From Glebionis coronaria (Eukaryota > Streptophyta > Magnoliopsida > Asterales > Asteraceae): DNA of 64,000 nt. The stretch covers positions 248,001 to 312,000 of the forward strand of contig JANFOE010000577.1 in the NCBI GenBank assembly GCA_025667525.1. The letters run 5' to 3'. A program made the position numbers and the translations under genes. How positions within the stretch are numbered: the stretch's first letter is position 1; each line of letters begins with the position of its first letter. Below, piece by piece: positions 30,908 through 41,832 of this stretch. The notes under the pieces were generated by a model that was not told the origin of the DNA, did no database searches, and was given only the letters and a program-made list of their open reading frames with translations.

Positions 30908-32839
30908 ATCTCCCCCTATTTAAACATAAATAGTGCTAGATCTAACTAAGTTAAGGTAAGTGAGTTTAACAGCTTCTTCTTACACATAACAGATCTAAAC
31001 AAACATACCTCATGATTTTATTAAGACTTAAAGAAAAATTACAAGTTCATTACATAAGTTAAATAAAAGATGAAGGTAAAAGGGCTGACACTATCTTCAA
31101 TAGTCATCATTTTTTATTCTTTCTTCAGCTTCGGCCACATCTAATCTGTTATCAATTTCATCCTGCAAAGTCTTTGCAAACTTCTTGGAATACTCTGAGT
31201 TGATCTTGAGACACTTCTTGTGACAGAGTAGCTGAATAGTTGAAGCCAGGCAAAGCTCATCTTCCCTCTGAAAAGCATATTGGCAGGCTTTGTTCATAAA
31301 TGCCATTCCTCTTTCAGGCACTGAGTATGTCTGACCATCAACAGGTCCAACAATACCATTAGGAAGGATCAGATCCCTGTGCATTCCATCCACACGAACA
31401 TCTTCAGTAACAAAAGTTTCATCAATGATTTGAGAAATTCTTCTTCTTTTGTTGCCTGTCTTTGGGGGTCCTTGTTCGAAAAGCTGTGGAGGAGGATCAA
31501 TCTTGAGTTTGGCAGCTGTTTCCTTGATCCAGTTAAACTTAGCCTTAAGAGTTTTAAGCAGAAGAAAATTTGCCTGTCCAGACTTTTTGGCAGCTAAGGC
31601 TTCGAGTTCAAACCATTCTGATAACCCAAGTGTTTTTAACCTAAAGTTGTCAAACACATCCATATTCCTCTGTTGATTATCCCTCCATAAGATCATCTGT
31701 GGGGTGTTTGTGGACTTGTGAATGGTGTATCTAAACTTGGTTATCTTGCCAGCAGCATACCTATTGTTCACGCAGGCATCATAGTCAGCTTTGACTTTCT
31801 TTAAGGCCTCAGCGCGTTTAAGTTCCATTTCCCTCAACCTTTGTTTTTATTTTTCTTTTTCAGGTGGTGTCATCTTCCTCAGAGTGGCTTCATTTAATTC
31901 TTTGGCTGCCTTGAGCTCACTTAGTCTTTTGAATTCCTCAGCCTGTTGCTCTATTTCTTCAGGCGTTAAAGGTCTCTCATCGGAAGGTGTAAAGGTTGAA
32001 AAGTGGGAAAGGTCTGTTGTGGATCCTCCTGTCTCTAGCATCGCAGCTATCTTCTTAAGTTTGGTGTCAGTATCAACCAAAACTATCTCTTTACCTTTCT
32101 TTGAGACAGAGGACTCCACACTTATGTTTTTCAAATCATCAGCTCTTTTGAGGAACGCTGTCTGAGCCTGATTTTGAATAGATTTTGGTAGGGAGCTCAC
32201 AGTGAATTTAAGTTTCTTGGCTGCTGGTTCATCATCATCCTCAGGCTTGCTGATGTTAACTAAGATCATGGATTTAGATGAGTCAGCGCCATCTTGTGTT
32301 TGTTGCTCCCCCTGAGTCTGATCCTCATCATCAGGTACTATGACTGGTGTGATGACTTGAAGAGGAACAGGTGTTGTTGAAGGATTGGCTGAAGATGAGC
32401 CTTGTTCAGCAGATGCAAGGCTGAGTATATTAGTCTTCTCCCCCTCACGTTTATCCTTACTTTTCTTATGCTTGGATGAACGTGCCTGAAATCTTCTTGC
32501 AATCTGCTCCACAGAGGCAGCCATGGCACGCTGTCTTTTCTTTGATGCCCTGGCAATCTTCAGCAATAGGTTGGCATTGGCATTGGTATTTGCCTGAACA
32601 CGCCTGACAATAAAACCAGCATGGTTGTATTGCCTGTTACGTACTGCATTGAAGTGCCTGTTCATGTTGTTTTCTTGTTCATGTAACAATGCAGGGACAA
32701 CTGAGTCAATTGCATTCTTGATTCGTGTCGAGAGATGACTTAGTCCCTGGGCCACACCTTTTCTTGCACCCTCCTGAATAGGCTCAGTGACAGCCTCAGT
32801 CACAGCCTTCTTTATAATACCTGGAAAGGTGACAGTAAT
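30908..32839 (-). pseudogene. Partial second copy of the sirevirus 3' end (extra ORF fragment and PPT)
   Basis: This repeats 19469-21400 with very few changes: the PPT, the 246-codon C-terminal frame (31097-31837, identical protein), the same in-frame TAA, and the last about 330 codons of exon 2 (31847-32839). It stops abruptly at GACAGTAA (32839), inside the exon that in the other copy continues with AATTGTGC. Exon 1, intron and the rest are missing. The 345-codon frame running into the flank (to 32884) is a junction artefact. Confidence 0.88.
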
Positions 32840-33030
32840 ATTAAAGGAAACCCATCTAGATCCATGCGGTATGAGGTGACCCAATTAGACTCATTTATAA
32901 ATTTAAGAAAGAGCTTGTTTGACCCATCTAAAATATTAAGGGAAACCCAATTAGACCCCTTTATTTTTTCAATCTAACCATGTTGACCCAAAAATTAACC
33001 ATGGGTAAAAAATTGCCACCTCTACCTTCA
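32840..33030. mobile_element. Truncated hAT-like MITE end
   Basis: The sequence ends ATTGCCACCTCTA at about 33028, the complement of the TAGAGGTGGCAA terminus seen intact at 58585. It has repeated GACCCAATTAGAC / GACCCATCTA words like many hAT subterminal regions. The other end is missing at the sirevirus breakpoint (32839), so the rearrangement cut this element. Confidence 0.5.
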
Positions 33031-33316
33031 AGCAAATTTAGATTGAAAGAGCTTAGAATTTTTTTGGTAAATTGCATATAAATGAATTGTTTTATGGTTT
33101 CCTTCAAGAGTTTAAGCTTAAACGTGTTTGATTTTTAACTTATGAGACATGTTATTTACTTTACTGGCGTTATGGAAAGTCGGGCTGCTTTATTGGCTTT
33201 ATGGTCTAGTCGGGCCTCACGATGAAGTGTTTAATACTCTTTCTGTTTCAAAATTATTGTCTCTCGACAAAAATAGTTTAAGAAACAAACGTGACAATGT
33301 TGTACATACTTTCAAC

Positions 33317-33603
33317 TAAGGATGAGCATTTTGTCCCGAATCCGAACCCGAACCCGAACCGTACCGATTCCCGGTACCCGAATCCCGTTCGGTACGGGAT
33401 CGGGACTACGAAATAAGGTGAAAAAAATTCGGGACCACTATTTCAGGACGGGTTCGAGAAAGTCCCGAAAAAAGAGGAAAATCCCGATTTTCCGGTACCG
33501 ATACCTGAATCCCGTTCGGTACGGGATCGGTACATAACTTTTTAGATCAGGATAAAATCGAGAGCATTAAATCGAGACGGAATTGGTCCCGAGCTCATGC
33601 CTA
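33317..33603. mobile_element. hAT-type MITE with 8-bp TSD
   Basis: The 287-bp element is flanked by perfect 8-bp duplications CTTTCAAC (33309-33316 and 33604-33611). The ends are imperfect inverted repeats: TAAGGATGAGC on the left and TAGGCATGAGC on the complement of the right. The interior is rich in CCCGAACCCGAA, CGGTACCGAT and GTTCGGTACGGGAT subterminal motifs. It carries no coding capacity. The 8-bp TSD and TIR type indicate hAT. Confidence 0.93.
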
Positions 33604-33680
33604 CTTTCAACTAGTTTAAAGTTAATTTTCATTGATTTAGGCTTTAGCAAACAAAGTTGATTTAACATTAAACAGATTTA

Positions 33681-33762
33681 CGTCAACAGCATGGTTCGAA
33701 CCTGCGCGGGCAAAGCCCAACAGATTTCAAGTCTATCTCCTTAACCACTCGGACATGTTGAC
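33681..33762 (-). tRNA. tRNA-Ser (UGA)
   Basis: On the - strand the gene starts GTCAACATGTCC and ends TGTTGAC plus discriminator G. The 7-bp acceptor stem is perfect. The A box is TGTCCGAGTGGTTAAGG, the anticodon loop CTTGAAA (anticodon TGA), the long variable arm has the perfect GGGC/GCCC stem usual for serine tRNAs, and the B box is GGTTCGAACC. The T stem has one mismatch (GCAGG against CATGC). There is no intron. Upstream lies a CAA motif (ACACAACA). No clear T4 terminator lies directly downstream. The gene is probably real but may be weakened or a pseudogene. Confidence 0.85.
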
Positions 33763-35059
33763 TGTTGTGTCTTAATGTTTACAATACACCTTTATAAATT
33801 AGATTTAAACTGTTAAATTTAAGCAATATAAACACTTTATAATAAACAACACTTCACAACAACCTTCTCATTTCCTTCTTGATTCACTATCTTTCAAAAG
33901 GGTAATTTCATAATCCATTTTTAAGTCTTTTTGTTTTTACATTCTTTTTTAATAGAAAAGTCGTAACATAAACATACCACATAACCTCAACGGTCCTTAT
34001 TCTTTTTTGAAACTTGTAACACGGAAAGTCTCTATTTTTTTTAAAATATGGACCGTCCAGGTTACAACTTACAAATTTAAGAATTTTCATTGTATTTAAA
34101 ATGAAATAGGGACGAAACGTGATGTTTGATATAAACCATAAGGACGAAACGTGTGATTTTTCCTTCTTTTATAAATGCAAAAATTATCTTGGGGGTTTGT
34201 TGAAAAATCGAATAAATCCCTCATTAATAATTCACGTAAATTGCATCTTTTTCGTTTAGCCGTTAGGTTGATTACATCAAAGCGTTAGTAAAATGAGACA
34301 TCATCATGGTTTAAAAGAAAGTGTTTTATTGTCTATTTTATGCCACAAAGATGTATGATGAATTTTGTTTAAAAAAATTATTTATTATTTTTTTACTTTT
34401 TCTTTATTTTATAAAATTTTTGTATGTCGTATTTTTACAAATGTAACTTTTTACGTACTTTTCAATCTTATTTTTTCCGTACTTTCTAAATCTTAATTTT
34501 TTTTGAACTTTTTAAATTTAACTTTAAAATTATTTTTACAAAGCTCAGAACTATTTTATAATCTTTTTAAAAAATATTAATTCTTTATTTTACAAGATTT
34601 TTTATTTTATTTTATTTTATGGTACTTCAAAAAATCTTATTTTTCTCAAAATGACTAATTGAAAAAACAACTTTTTTAGATTAATAACGTAAAAGAATTT
34701 TTCCATAAATAAAATAAATATATATAAATAAAGAAAATAAATTTAAAACAAATGTTCACCATACAATATCCTTCCTCTTAGACAAGTTATTGTTTGGCTA
34801 CCGAAAATTGGTATCGGGTTAACGAATAAAGCGAAAGAAGAAGATTTCTTAGCGATAGTGAGTTTCATATATCATAAGTGATTTTCACTATCTTTGTGCC
34901 AAGGTTTAGGTGAACTTCATATATCATAGTGATTTTCATATATCACAAATCACATATACATATGACTTCTTAAACATGATTGAAAAAAAATCGTAAAAAA
35001 TATATCAATGTTCACTTCTATTGAAAGATAAAAGATACTCGTCGTGATGATTAATTTTT
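33763..35059. other. AT-rich intergenic sequence, no gene seen
   Basis: This stretch has long A/T runs (34370-34740 in particular) and a repeated phrase around 34860-34950 (TTCATATATCATA(A)GTGATTTTCA, about 75 bp apart). No coding frame or RNA gene was recognised. Confidence 0.5.
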
Positions 35060-35458
35060 TTATCACTTAACGATTTACTGTTTGCAAAATATTTTTTATT
35101 TTTTTTAAAATGATAAATAAACTTTTTATATTTAATAAAAAAATAAATGGCTAAAATTTTATCCATAAATCTTTGTTAAATCTTGAATTTCTATTAATCT
35201 CAAACTTATCCTACCTTTTTAACAAAAAAATCCAAAGAAAAAAGAACCTCCCGAAACTTACACGTTGAACCCAGTCACTAAAATACTTGAACCGTCATTA
35301 ATGAACCTCTTGAACCCGTGTCACTGAACCTCCTAAACACTAAACCTTACACCCTGAACCTCTGATTATTGAACCCGATCTTGAACCGCTTTCAGTCTCA
35401 CTGAACCCTTCTCCCTTATTATGGTGCGTAGCTACTAAGGATGCACTTTGAACCCTTT
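35060..35458. repeat. Dispersed repeat, copy B
   Basis: This matches the block at 18150-18585 in order and orientation: AT-rich part, then a series of GAACCC / CACTGAACC words, TCACTGAACCCTTCTCCCT, ending ATGCACTTTGAAC. The two copies lie on either side of the sirevirus array. The class is unknown. Confidence 0.55.
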
Positions 35459-35856
35459 TTTAACATACAATTTTTTCATTCAATTTAAAAAAAAAAAAAA
35501 ACTAAATATCTAACAAACTGTTATGTTACTTTAGACGAAATTTTTTTTCAATCACGTAAGAAAAATCATATCTGATTCGTATCACGAATCATATATCATT
35601 TGTAGCTACGCACCAAAATAAGGGAGAAGGTAAAATCGCTGAATTTATGCTTATTTGTCTTTCAATGCTAATAAATCATATGTGTAGGCCAATTGTTCGA
35701 TAAAATGCCTGACTTGAATAAGTTTTGAATATAAATGTTGTGTTACCTTTTGTAGTGTACTAAGAAGGTTTAGTGCCAAAATAAGGTTGTTAACTGATTT
35801 TCGAAAAGTTGGTTTAGTGATTTCGAAAAGTTGGTTTAAGGTTTAGTGCCAAAGTA

Positions 35857-36150
35857 TGTTGGCTTTAATATTGAATAAGTATTTTAGTAATTGATTTAGA
35901 TAAATGGTAAAAGATCATGGGATGAATAGGTCATAAGTTAGAGGGATCATGGTTACCTGTTCTTTAGCAATTATTTGATTGTTTCCTAGTTTCTAGGATA
36001 GACACGTCTATTTTGTTAGTCTATTTATAGACATGTTACCTATGAATGAATGTACCAGTTCCTTCACTTAGTAATATACAAAATCATAGAAAGCAACTTG
36101 CTGTTTTGATTGGCGTTTAGCAACTGCGTTCAAGGGGACTGAATCCTACA
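35857..36150 (+). repeat. Solo LTR related to the small LTR element at 60990
   Basis: The 294-bp segment starts TGTTGGCTTTAAT and ends TCCTACA, flanked by perfect 5-bp duplications AAGTA (35852-35856 and 36151-36155). The first 30 bases closely resemble the start of the LTRs at 60990, 62190 and 63323, and the ends agree (CCTACA). A TATA-like TCTATTTATAGAC lies in the middle. No PBS or internal sequence follows, so this is a solo LTR left by recombination. Confidence 0.88.
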
Positions 36151-36253
36151 AAGTAAGCTGATAAGCCAAAACAAACCACTAGCAATGTCTTGTCATGCCA
36201 TAGGGCTAAAAGTGACTATTTTCTTTCCAAGCCGTTTAGAGGCTTATTCTTTA

Positions 36254-36456
36254 GGGGGTTGTTTGTTTTGGATCCTCTGCTTATTTGTTTTCGGCTTATA
36301 TTTCATAATCCCCTATTCTCCGGCTTTTTTTTTAAGATTTGTGGACTTATATTAGTTTATTATGATATCATAAACTTATATAAGCCCATAAGTTTTAAAA
36401 TAAGCGGAAATCATATAAGCTCATAAGCCCACATATAAGCCAAAACAAACACCGCC
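36254..36456. mobile_element. Tourist-like (PIF/Harbinger) MITE
   Basis: The 203-bp element has TSD TTA (36251-36253 and 36457-36459) and inverted ends GGGGGTTGTTTGTTTTGG (left) and GGCGGTGTTTGTTTTGGC (complement of the right). The interior is AT-rich with inverted TTATATAAGC-type words. TTA duplication plus this terminus points to PIF/Harbinger. It has no coding capacity. Confidence 0.82.
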
Positions 36457-36553
36457 TTAATAACATATGGGAATGTTTGGCGAGACTAGCTAGAGTTGGA
36501 GCTTTAGGGCCGGACCTTGTAAGCGCTTTAGCTGTAACATATAAGGTCATTAG

Positions 36554-37894
36554 GTGGTCAGGCCTACTGTGGAAGCAGATGTGCGCTTGGCCTTGGACAA
36601 TTCAACCTAACCAATGATGAAATAAAACACAGAGTCACAAAAGCATTATCTGCTGGTGGGGCATGTATGATTATTTGCAGGTAACAAACCAATATGATAT
36701 TTTTAAACAATAAGGGTTTGTTTGTATTTTAGCGACAAGCACGTAATAGATGTACACTATCTAATTCGGTTGTTGGACTATAAAGTATGCGTATATGATT
36801 GGTACAAAAATGAAACGTTGAACCAATTACTTGAAATAGATAACTTATACTGTACATCCTTACTCAGAGACTGGATTCAACCCTTAATGCCACATGGTGT
36901 AAAATCGTTCGTTCCATCCATGGTAACCAAAGTGTAAATTCTATCTTCTCTCCACTTTTAGTCTGCCGTCGGTCCTTAAAACCCATTGTGAACTTACACA
37001 ACGATCTAGCGATCCATGGAATCATGATTTCCCTCTTGCTTCCAAACAAAGATTGGTAATGGGCAAAAACTCACTTTTGGTTGGATATTTGGGTTTTGTA
37101 CTTCCTTTCCTTGTTTTTTCCGTCTTGAATCCCCCAGTTTGTAATATAGCTCCCTCACCCCCTCCAATCTGCCCGTAACCACCTTAATAACTCCTGCCTT
37201 CGTTGACCACTAGACTACATCCTAGTCCCCTTTCTCGCTCAATGTTAGACCTGGCCCGTTTGCAATGTACCCCATCAGCTTGCGTCTGCCTCAGAGCTTA
37301 TCCTTCAATTGGGCCTGGACCAGACAATTTAGACCAACATAGGAAGTAGATGAGCTCAATACTCACTAAACGACCCTTTAGGTGCTTATGTGTCAAAGGT
37401 ATGCTAGCTCATACTACTTACTTATCCCTTACTTTGACCCCTGCAAACGTTCTTTGAAATACACTTCTTCCCTGATAGGTTAATATTTCTCTTGGCGGTT
37501 CCGCTATGATGTGTTCTTTGCTACAAACATACCACAATACATGAATCTCTTCTTAACTGCTCTGTGTAACTTCTTGTCCCAAGCTTCTTGTTAGGCTTAA
37601 TAAGTTACACAAAGCTTGCTAATTTCTAGATTTAAATCTTACTGTCTGAAAATGAGAGTTATGATAATTGAAGTTGCTACTATTACGGTTCCTTCAGTGC
37701 TTGGTTATTAAGTAATTAAGTTTAATTTTCATTCCAAAAATGTACTTTAATATACTAAATCTCAGTTGCTCAATGTGTTCAGAGACAAGTACAAACTCTC
37801 AGTGGGGTCAGAAACAAAGGGTTGCAATCGTTGGTGCGTTGGTTGAAGAATGTAACGTATTGCTATTAGATGATTCTTGGATGAGAGCGGTCAG
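36554..37894 (+). pseudogene. ABCI10-like ABC transporter ATPase pseudogene (two exons)
   Basis: Exon-like block 1 (36554-36680) encodes VVRPTVEADVRLALD and then, after a 1-base frame change, FNLTNDEIKHRVTKALSA, ending TTTGCAG|GTAAC. Exon-like block 2 (37783-37894) starts after TGTTCAG and encodes QVQTLSG, a 1-base deletion, then QKQRVAIVGALVEECNVLLL, the ABC signature and Walker B region, ending TCAG|GTATGG. Word choice fits plant ABCI10 (non-intrinsic, plastid ECF-type ATPase). Frame breaks and a shortened end show a pseudogene. The intervening 1.1 kb would be the intron. No other exons were found. Confidence 0.7.
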
Positions 37895-40800
37895 GTATGG
37901 TTTATCACTCTTCATGTTAAATCAATATATACAGAGTCTTAGTATTCCTATCTTGTAATTCTCTAGTTCTTACGCTTTCCATGTGTTAGGAGTCCCCTTA
38001 AAGTAACATCAACAGATTGTAGCTTATAGAGTCAATGATAAGAATATAATATATTCATCTTATAGAGTCAATGGAGCATTTATTTCTTCTCCATTTGACC
38101 CTCACGCTCCGTTGATGGATGGCTTCAACTTTTTCCAATGTGATTTTCTAAAAAAACTGCTTTGAAATTCTCCTTGCATATTCCATGTTAATTACTACTA
38201 AGTAAGCTTATACCTTAGTTGAACAGCTTTATCCAAACATTATAACAAGCTTTTTAGGGCTTCTATAGCAAGCTTATGGCTTATTTGGTTTTTGACTTAT
38301 CATTTCATAACCTCATTTTTATGGCTTATTTTGAAACTTTTCGGCTTATATAAGTTTATTATGTCGTAGTTATAATAAGTTTATATAAAAGTTTCAAAAT
38401 AAGCCACAGAAAGTGAGCTTATGTAACATAAGCCCAAAGTCAAATAACCCATAAACCGGCTGTATAAGCAAAACAAACAACCCGTTAGATTATGCAAGTT
38501 TAAGCTTAATTGGCTTGTTTTCTCACACTTAAGCTTTTTAATGACTGATATTAAGCAATTAAGCCAAGTTCTAGAGGCACTTTGCTTGTGAGAAGCTAAT
38601 CAAGACCAACTCATTTATAAAGCTAATTGAAACTCATCTTATTAGGAGCAAGGATGCAAGTGAAATAACAGTAGATTATGATATGTTCTGTTACAAATAT
38701 TTGTAACAAGGATAGGTCACAAATCATGATTGTGTGTAGGGGGATCTTTGACATCCACATTTTGCTAAATTTGACATTTTGACGTTTTCGGCTTGCTTTT
38801 AGAAACACTTAATAACCGTCTTGGATTTGTATAACTTACCTTTGGCTAATTTTTTTTAGATAACATCTGGTAGCCCTTAGTTTTGTTTCATTTCATAGCT
38901 GGGAAATTTCTTTATTAGATCTTTTATTTAACTGTTTGGGAACTCTTGAAATCGAAAGGAAAGTCTTGGTATGACCAAACCCACACGACTAAAAGGTTCT
39001 TTTAAGGTGGACTTATATAATGGCTGATTGAACCCATTGCTAATATCTTAGTATAATCATTCTATTGAGGTGGTCGTTCCTTTATTTGATTATCTAGTTA
39101 ACTTACTATGTCTGGCTTTATATGTCTTGTACAGCGTCTCATATGTTGAATGGGCTCATATAGTGTGTGAGTGATAGTACGTTATGAGTGTATATGATAA
39201 TAACCAAATAAAATTAGATCGTTTTGAGAAAAAGCTAGTCAATGATAAATTTGATCATATACTGGTTAAGCTCTGTCAAAAGAAAGCAACCATTACAATA
39301 ATTTTTAGTGGTTCCACACTTACCTTCCAAACAAGTCATAACCAGAGTCTGCTCTACTGGTGGTTTATTATTTCAATGATTATGAACCGTGGAATGTGCG
39401 TGTGGCTATGGTTCTCTCAAAAGAAAGAAACCGTGACAATGCTTGTTGGCAAAAGGCTCCCCGCCTACTAGGTAGTCTACTCCACAAACAATGATCTACG
39501 TCAATGACTATGAACTGTGGAATGTGCATTTGACTATATGGCCACACTGCAGTAGAGCTATAAATACATGCTTCTATGTCGTGCTGAGATTAAAATTATG
39601 TTTTCATTTTATTTTAGAAGGAAGGATTGATAAAGACACTGTCTTACCTTTTGTTAATGGTCGAAAGGACTGTATACTTTTTTAACCCACAAACTTAATG
39701 GTCACGTAGTAAGCTGTAATGGATAATCAAATGAAGGAACTTCCAGCACCTGAATGTCATGTAAAATTTGGAGATGATCTTGCATATAGACCGCTAGTTT
39801 GCTAGTATCAAAGAATTGGTCAATAGACGAAATAGGCCATGCATGAGTCGTTCACTTGCGGGACACTTAATGTAATTCACTTCTAGGCATAATTTTTCCT
39901 TTTATGTTAGATTTTATAAGGCAAGTATAGTCCTATGATTTGCTCCTTTTTAGCATCAATTTGGTTTTTGACTTCTTTTCTGTAGGTCAAAATTGTGTGT
40001 CATGACCATAACAATTACTAACATTTTGTTGATGGTTAAAGAGTAAAATAGACACGTCTTGTTAGACACTAGAGGTGTTTGGTTAAAATAGTAACCCGCC
40101 CTCTTGACCAACAAAGAGTAAGACGGTGTCTTTTAGCAACCATTCCTTATAATAGCATAACATTATCTTAAGTTCAACCCAACTACAAACATAAGTTTAA
40201 GGTCTCAGGCCATAAGTGAATGCATTTGGCACGTAAAGAGGGAGCCTTTACCTATGATAAGTCATGGATCATTTATTTTGATGTAACCCGCACTATACAA
40301 CACAAAACCAACAAATGCATCAGTTATATGAACATTTTCGTATGACCTAATGATATGTTTGTATAGTTATCGCCATTCATATGAGCACATCCCTGCCACT
40401 ACCAAATATAACATACTGCTTGGTTTTTGTCTTACTCCGCCATTGTAATTAAAGGTTGAGGGCACAAGTATATGTAACTTGATAACAGACTTTATGATGC
40501 TAGAATTAAGAATGATGTGTGGTTTCACTATTATGTACTTTCTGGTTTCTGCTGCATTCTAGGACACTATCACGGTGTCGCAAACACCACATCTTTTCTT
40601 TTGCAATATATGCATCATGGATTTGAATTGCTAGTGTAGGGGATCTATGACATCTGTGCGTTCTGCTATTAATTTGGACATTGGCTGATATTTTTTGGTA
40701 AGAGGCTTGTGTCTGTCTAGGCTCGATAATTGTCTTAGTTCTTTATATTATATAAAGCAAAACTCTAGAAGCCAAAAGTGGAAGTAAAATTAGATAAACT

Positions 40801-41353
40801 TTGATTTGAAAGCTTACAGGGTTTCAGTCTAGGTTAAGGTGTAAGTTTTTAGCTTAAGACTATATTATGTGATTAAATTCGTTATGATGAACATGCTTAA
40901 CCATGTGATAATTGGAATTTGATAGGTAGAATTGATTATTATTGACAAATCGTGGAGAGAATTGTTGCATATGGACTGTTGGAATATGTCCAACATGGAC
41001 AGCATTACAGAATATGTCAACAGTTGAAATACTAGTTGATGGATGGTCAATTTAGAGATTGTGTGGAAGCCTTGAATTTAGATTGTATAATAATCGTGCA
41101 GTCTCAACTATAGTCACTCATTTATTGTTGTCAATTTGGCTCTTTTGTAGACCAAGCTTGTGAATCAGTTACGAATACTAACTTGAAGCATGTCTTTTTA
41201 ATACAGTTTACGAGCAATGAAGCAAATAAGTATCCATCTTTTCTCACGGTTTGTCCATGTGTTTGCAGAACTCCAAATTTGTGATCCAAAAAATGCCCAA
41301 AAGAGTTCATCTAACATCAAAACCAGGGCTTCAGGACCCTGACGTAGCTAGAT
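37895..41353. other. Intergenic, with a degenerate MITE and a short duplicated motif
   Basis: At about 38256-38484 a decayed relative of the 36254 MITE is visible (right end GCAAAACAAACAACCCGTTA, interior GGCTTATATAAGTTTATTATG). At 39374-39411 and 39502-39541 a word of about 38 bp (CAATGA(T/C)TATGAAC(C/T)GTGG) is repeated. I recognise no gene in the rest. Confidence 0.45.
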
Positions 41354-41689
41354 ATGCCAAAAAAGAGTTTATCTAAGCCCCCAAACCAACGCTAAAGAAA
41401 TCGACCCCTGTGAAGGAAAAACCATATTCGACACCAAAACCATTCGGACAGGAAATTGATGATGTATTTTCTAAGAAGAGGAAGAAATCTGAGCAGCAAA
41501 AGACCGGAAAATTGGATAAACGAACGCGTAAGGATTCAAAAGATAACGAGTCAGTGCCCCGAAGGGAGAAACTGAGCGAGACTGGAGGGTCTAACGTGGA
41601 TATGTTTGAAAGCGAAAAACCAGATAGACCCAAGAAGAAAACTATAGATGGTCTAGTGATTTATTTAGAAGAGTTGGGATTTGGTACAG
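41354..41689 (+). pseudogene. DUF1764-family gene fragment
   Basis: From the ATG at 41354 (MPKKSLSKPP) a C-run frameshift near 41379 moves the reading into the frame open from 41410. This encodes FGQEIDDVFSKKRKK, a Lys-rich middle, and DGLVIYLEELGFG. Those are the start, IDDIF-K-R-K block and C-terminal signature of eukaryotic DUF1764 proteins (small, basic, function unknown). The Cys-rich end of the family (a CPFDCDCC-type motif) is missing because the sequence switches at 41690 to an unrelated gene fragment. Confidence 0.72.
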
Positions 41690-41832
41690 CCTGCTCAAAA
41701 GAGGCGGGACAGATGGGATCAGTCTCAGGATAAAGAGCCGGGTGCAAAGAAAGCAAAGTCGGGTTCTGATTGGGATATGCCAGACTCAACTCCCGGGATT
41801 GGAAGGTAGGATGCTACCCCCACACCTGGAAA
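41690..41832 (+). pseudogene. SF3B1 (splicing factor 3b subunit 1) fragment
   Basis: In a frame different from the preceding DUF1764 frame it reads PAQKRRDRWDQSQD, AKKAKSGSDWDMPDSTPGIG, then a TAG where Trp is expected, then DATPTPG. RWDQ and TPGIGRWDATPTPG-type repeats are distinctive for the N-terminal RWD/TP repeat region of SF3B1, a U2 snRNP protein. Only about 47 residues remain. The join with DUF1764 is direct, with no intron-like gap. Confidence 0.78.

Larger units (their letters stand above)
18876..32839 (-). mobile_element. Sirevirus (Ty1/copia, SIRE/Maximus lineage) in a truncated tandem arrangement
   Basis: On the - strand the order is a partial extra ORF and PPT (32839-30908), a complete LTR (30907-30162), PBS, gag, pol, extra ORF, PPT, and a truncated LTR (19468-18876). 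Copy 18876-21400 matches 30315-32839 at an offset of 11,439 bp. I saw only about three substitutions in 2.5 kb, and the match includes internal sequence, not only LTR. Such an LTR-internal-LTR array with incomplete ends fits unequal recombination between tandem or sister copies, then loss of the outer parts. RT and integrase motifs and the extra ORF after pol place it in the sireviruses. Confidence 0.9.

Noticed and set aside
31847..32884. 345-codon ORF with a new N-terminus (MGHLIPHGSRW)
   Set aside because: The N-terminal residues come from flanking MITE sequence beyond the sirevirus breakpoint at 32839; not a real gene start.
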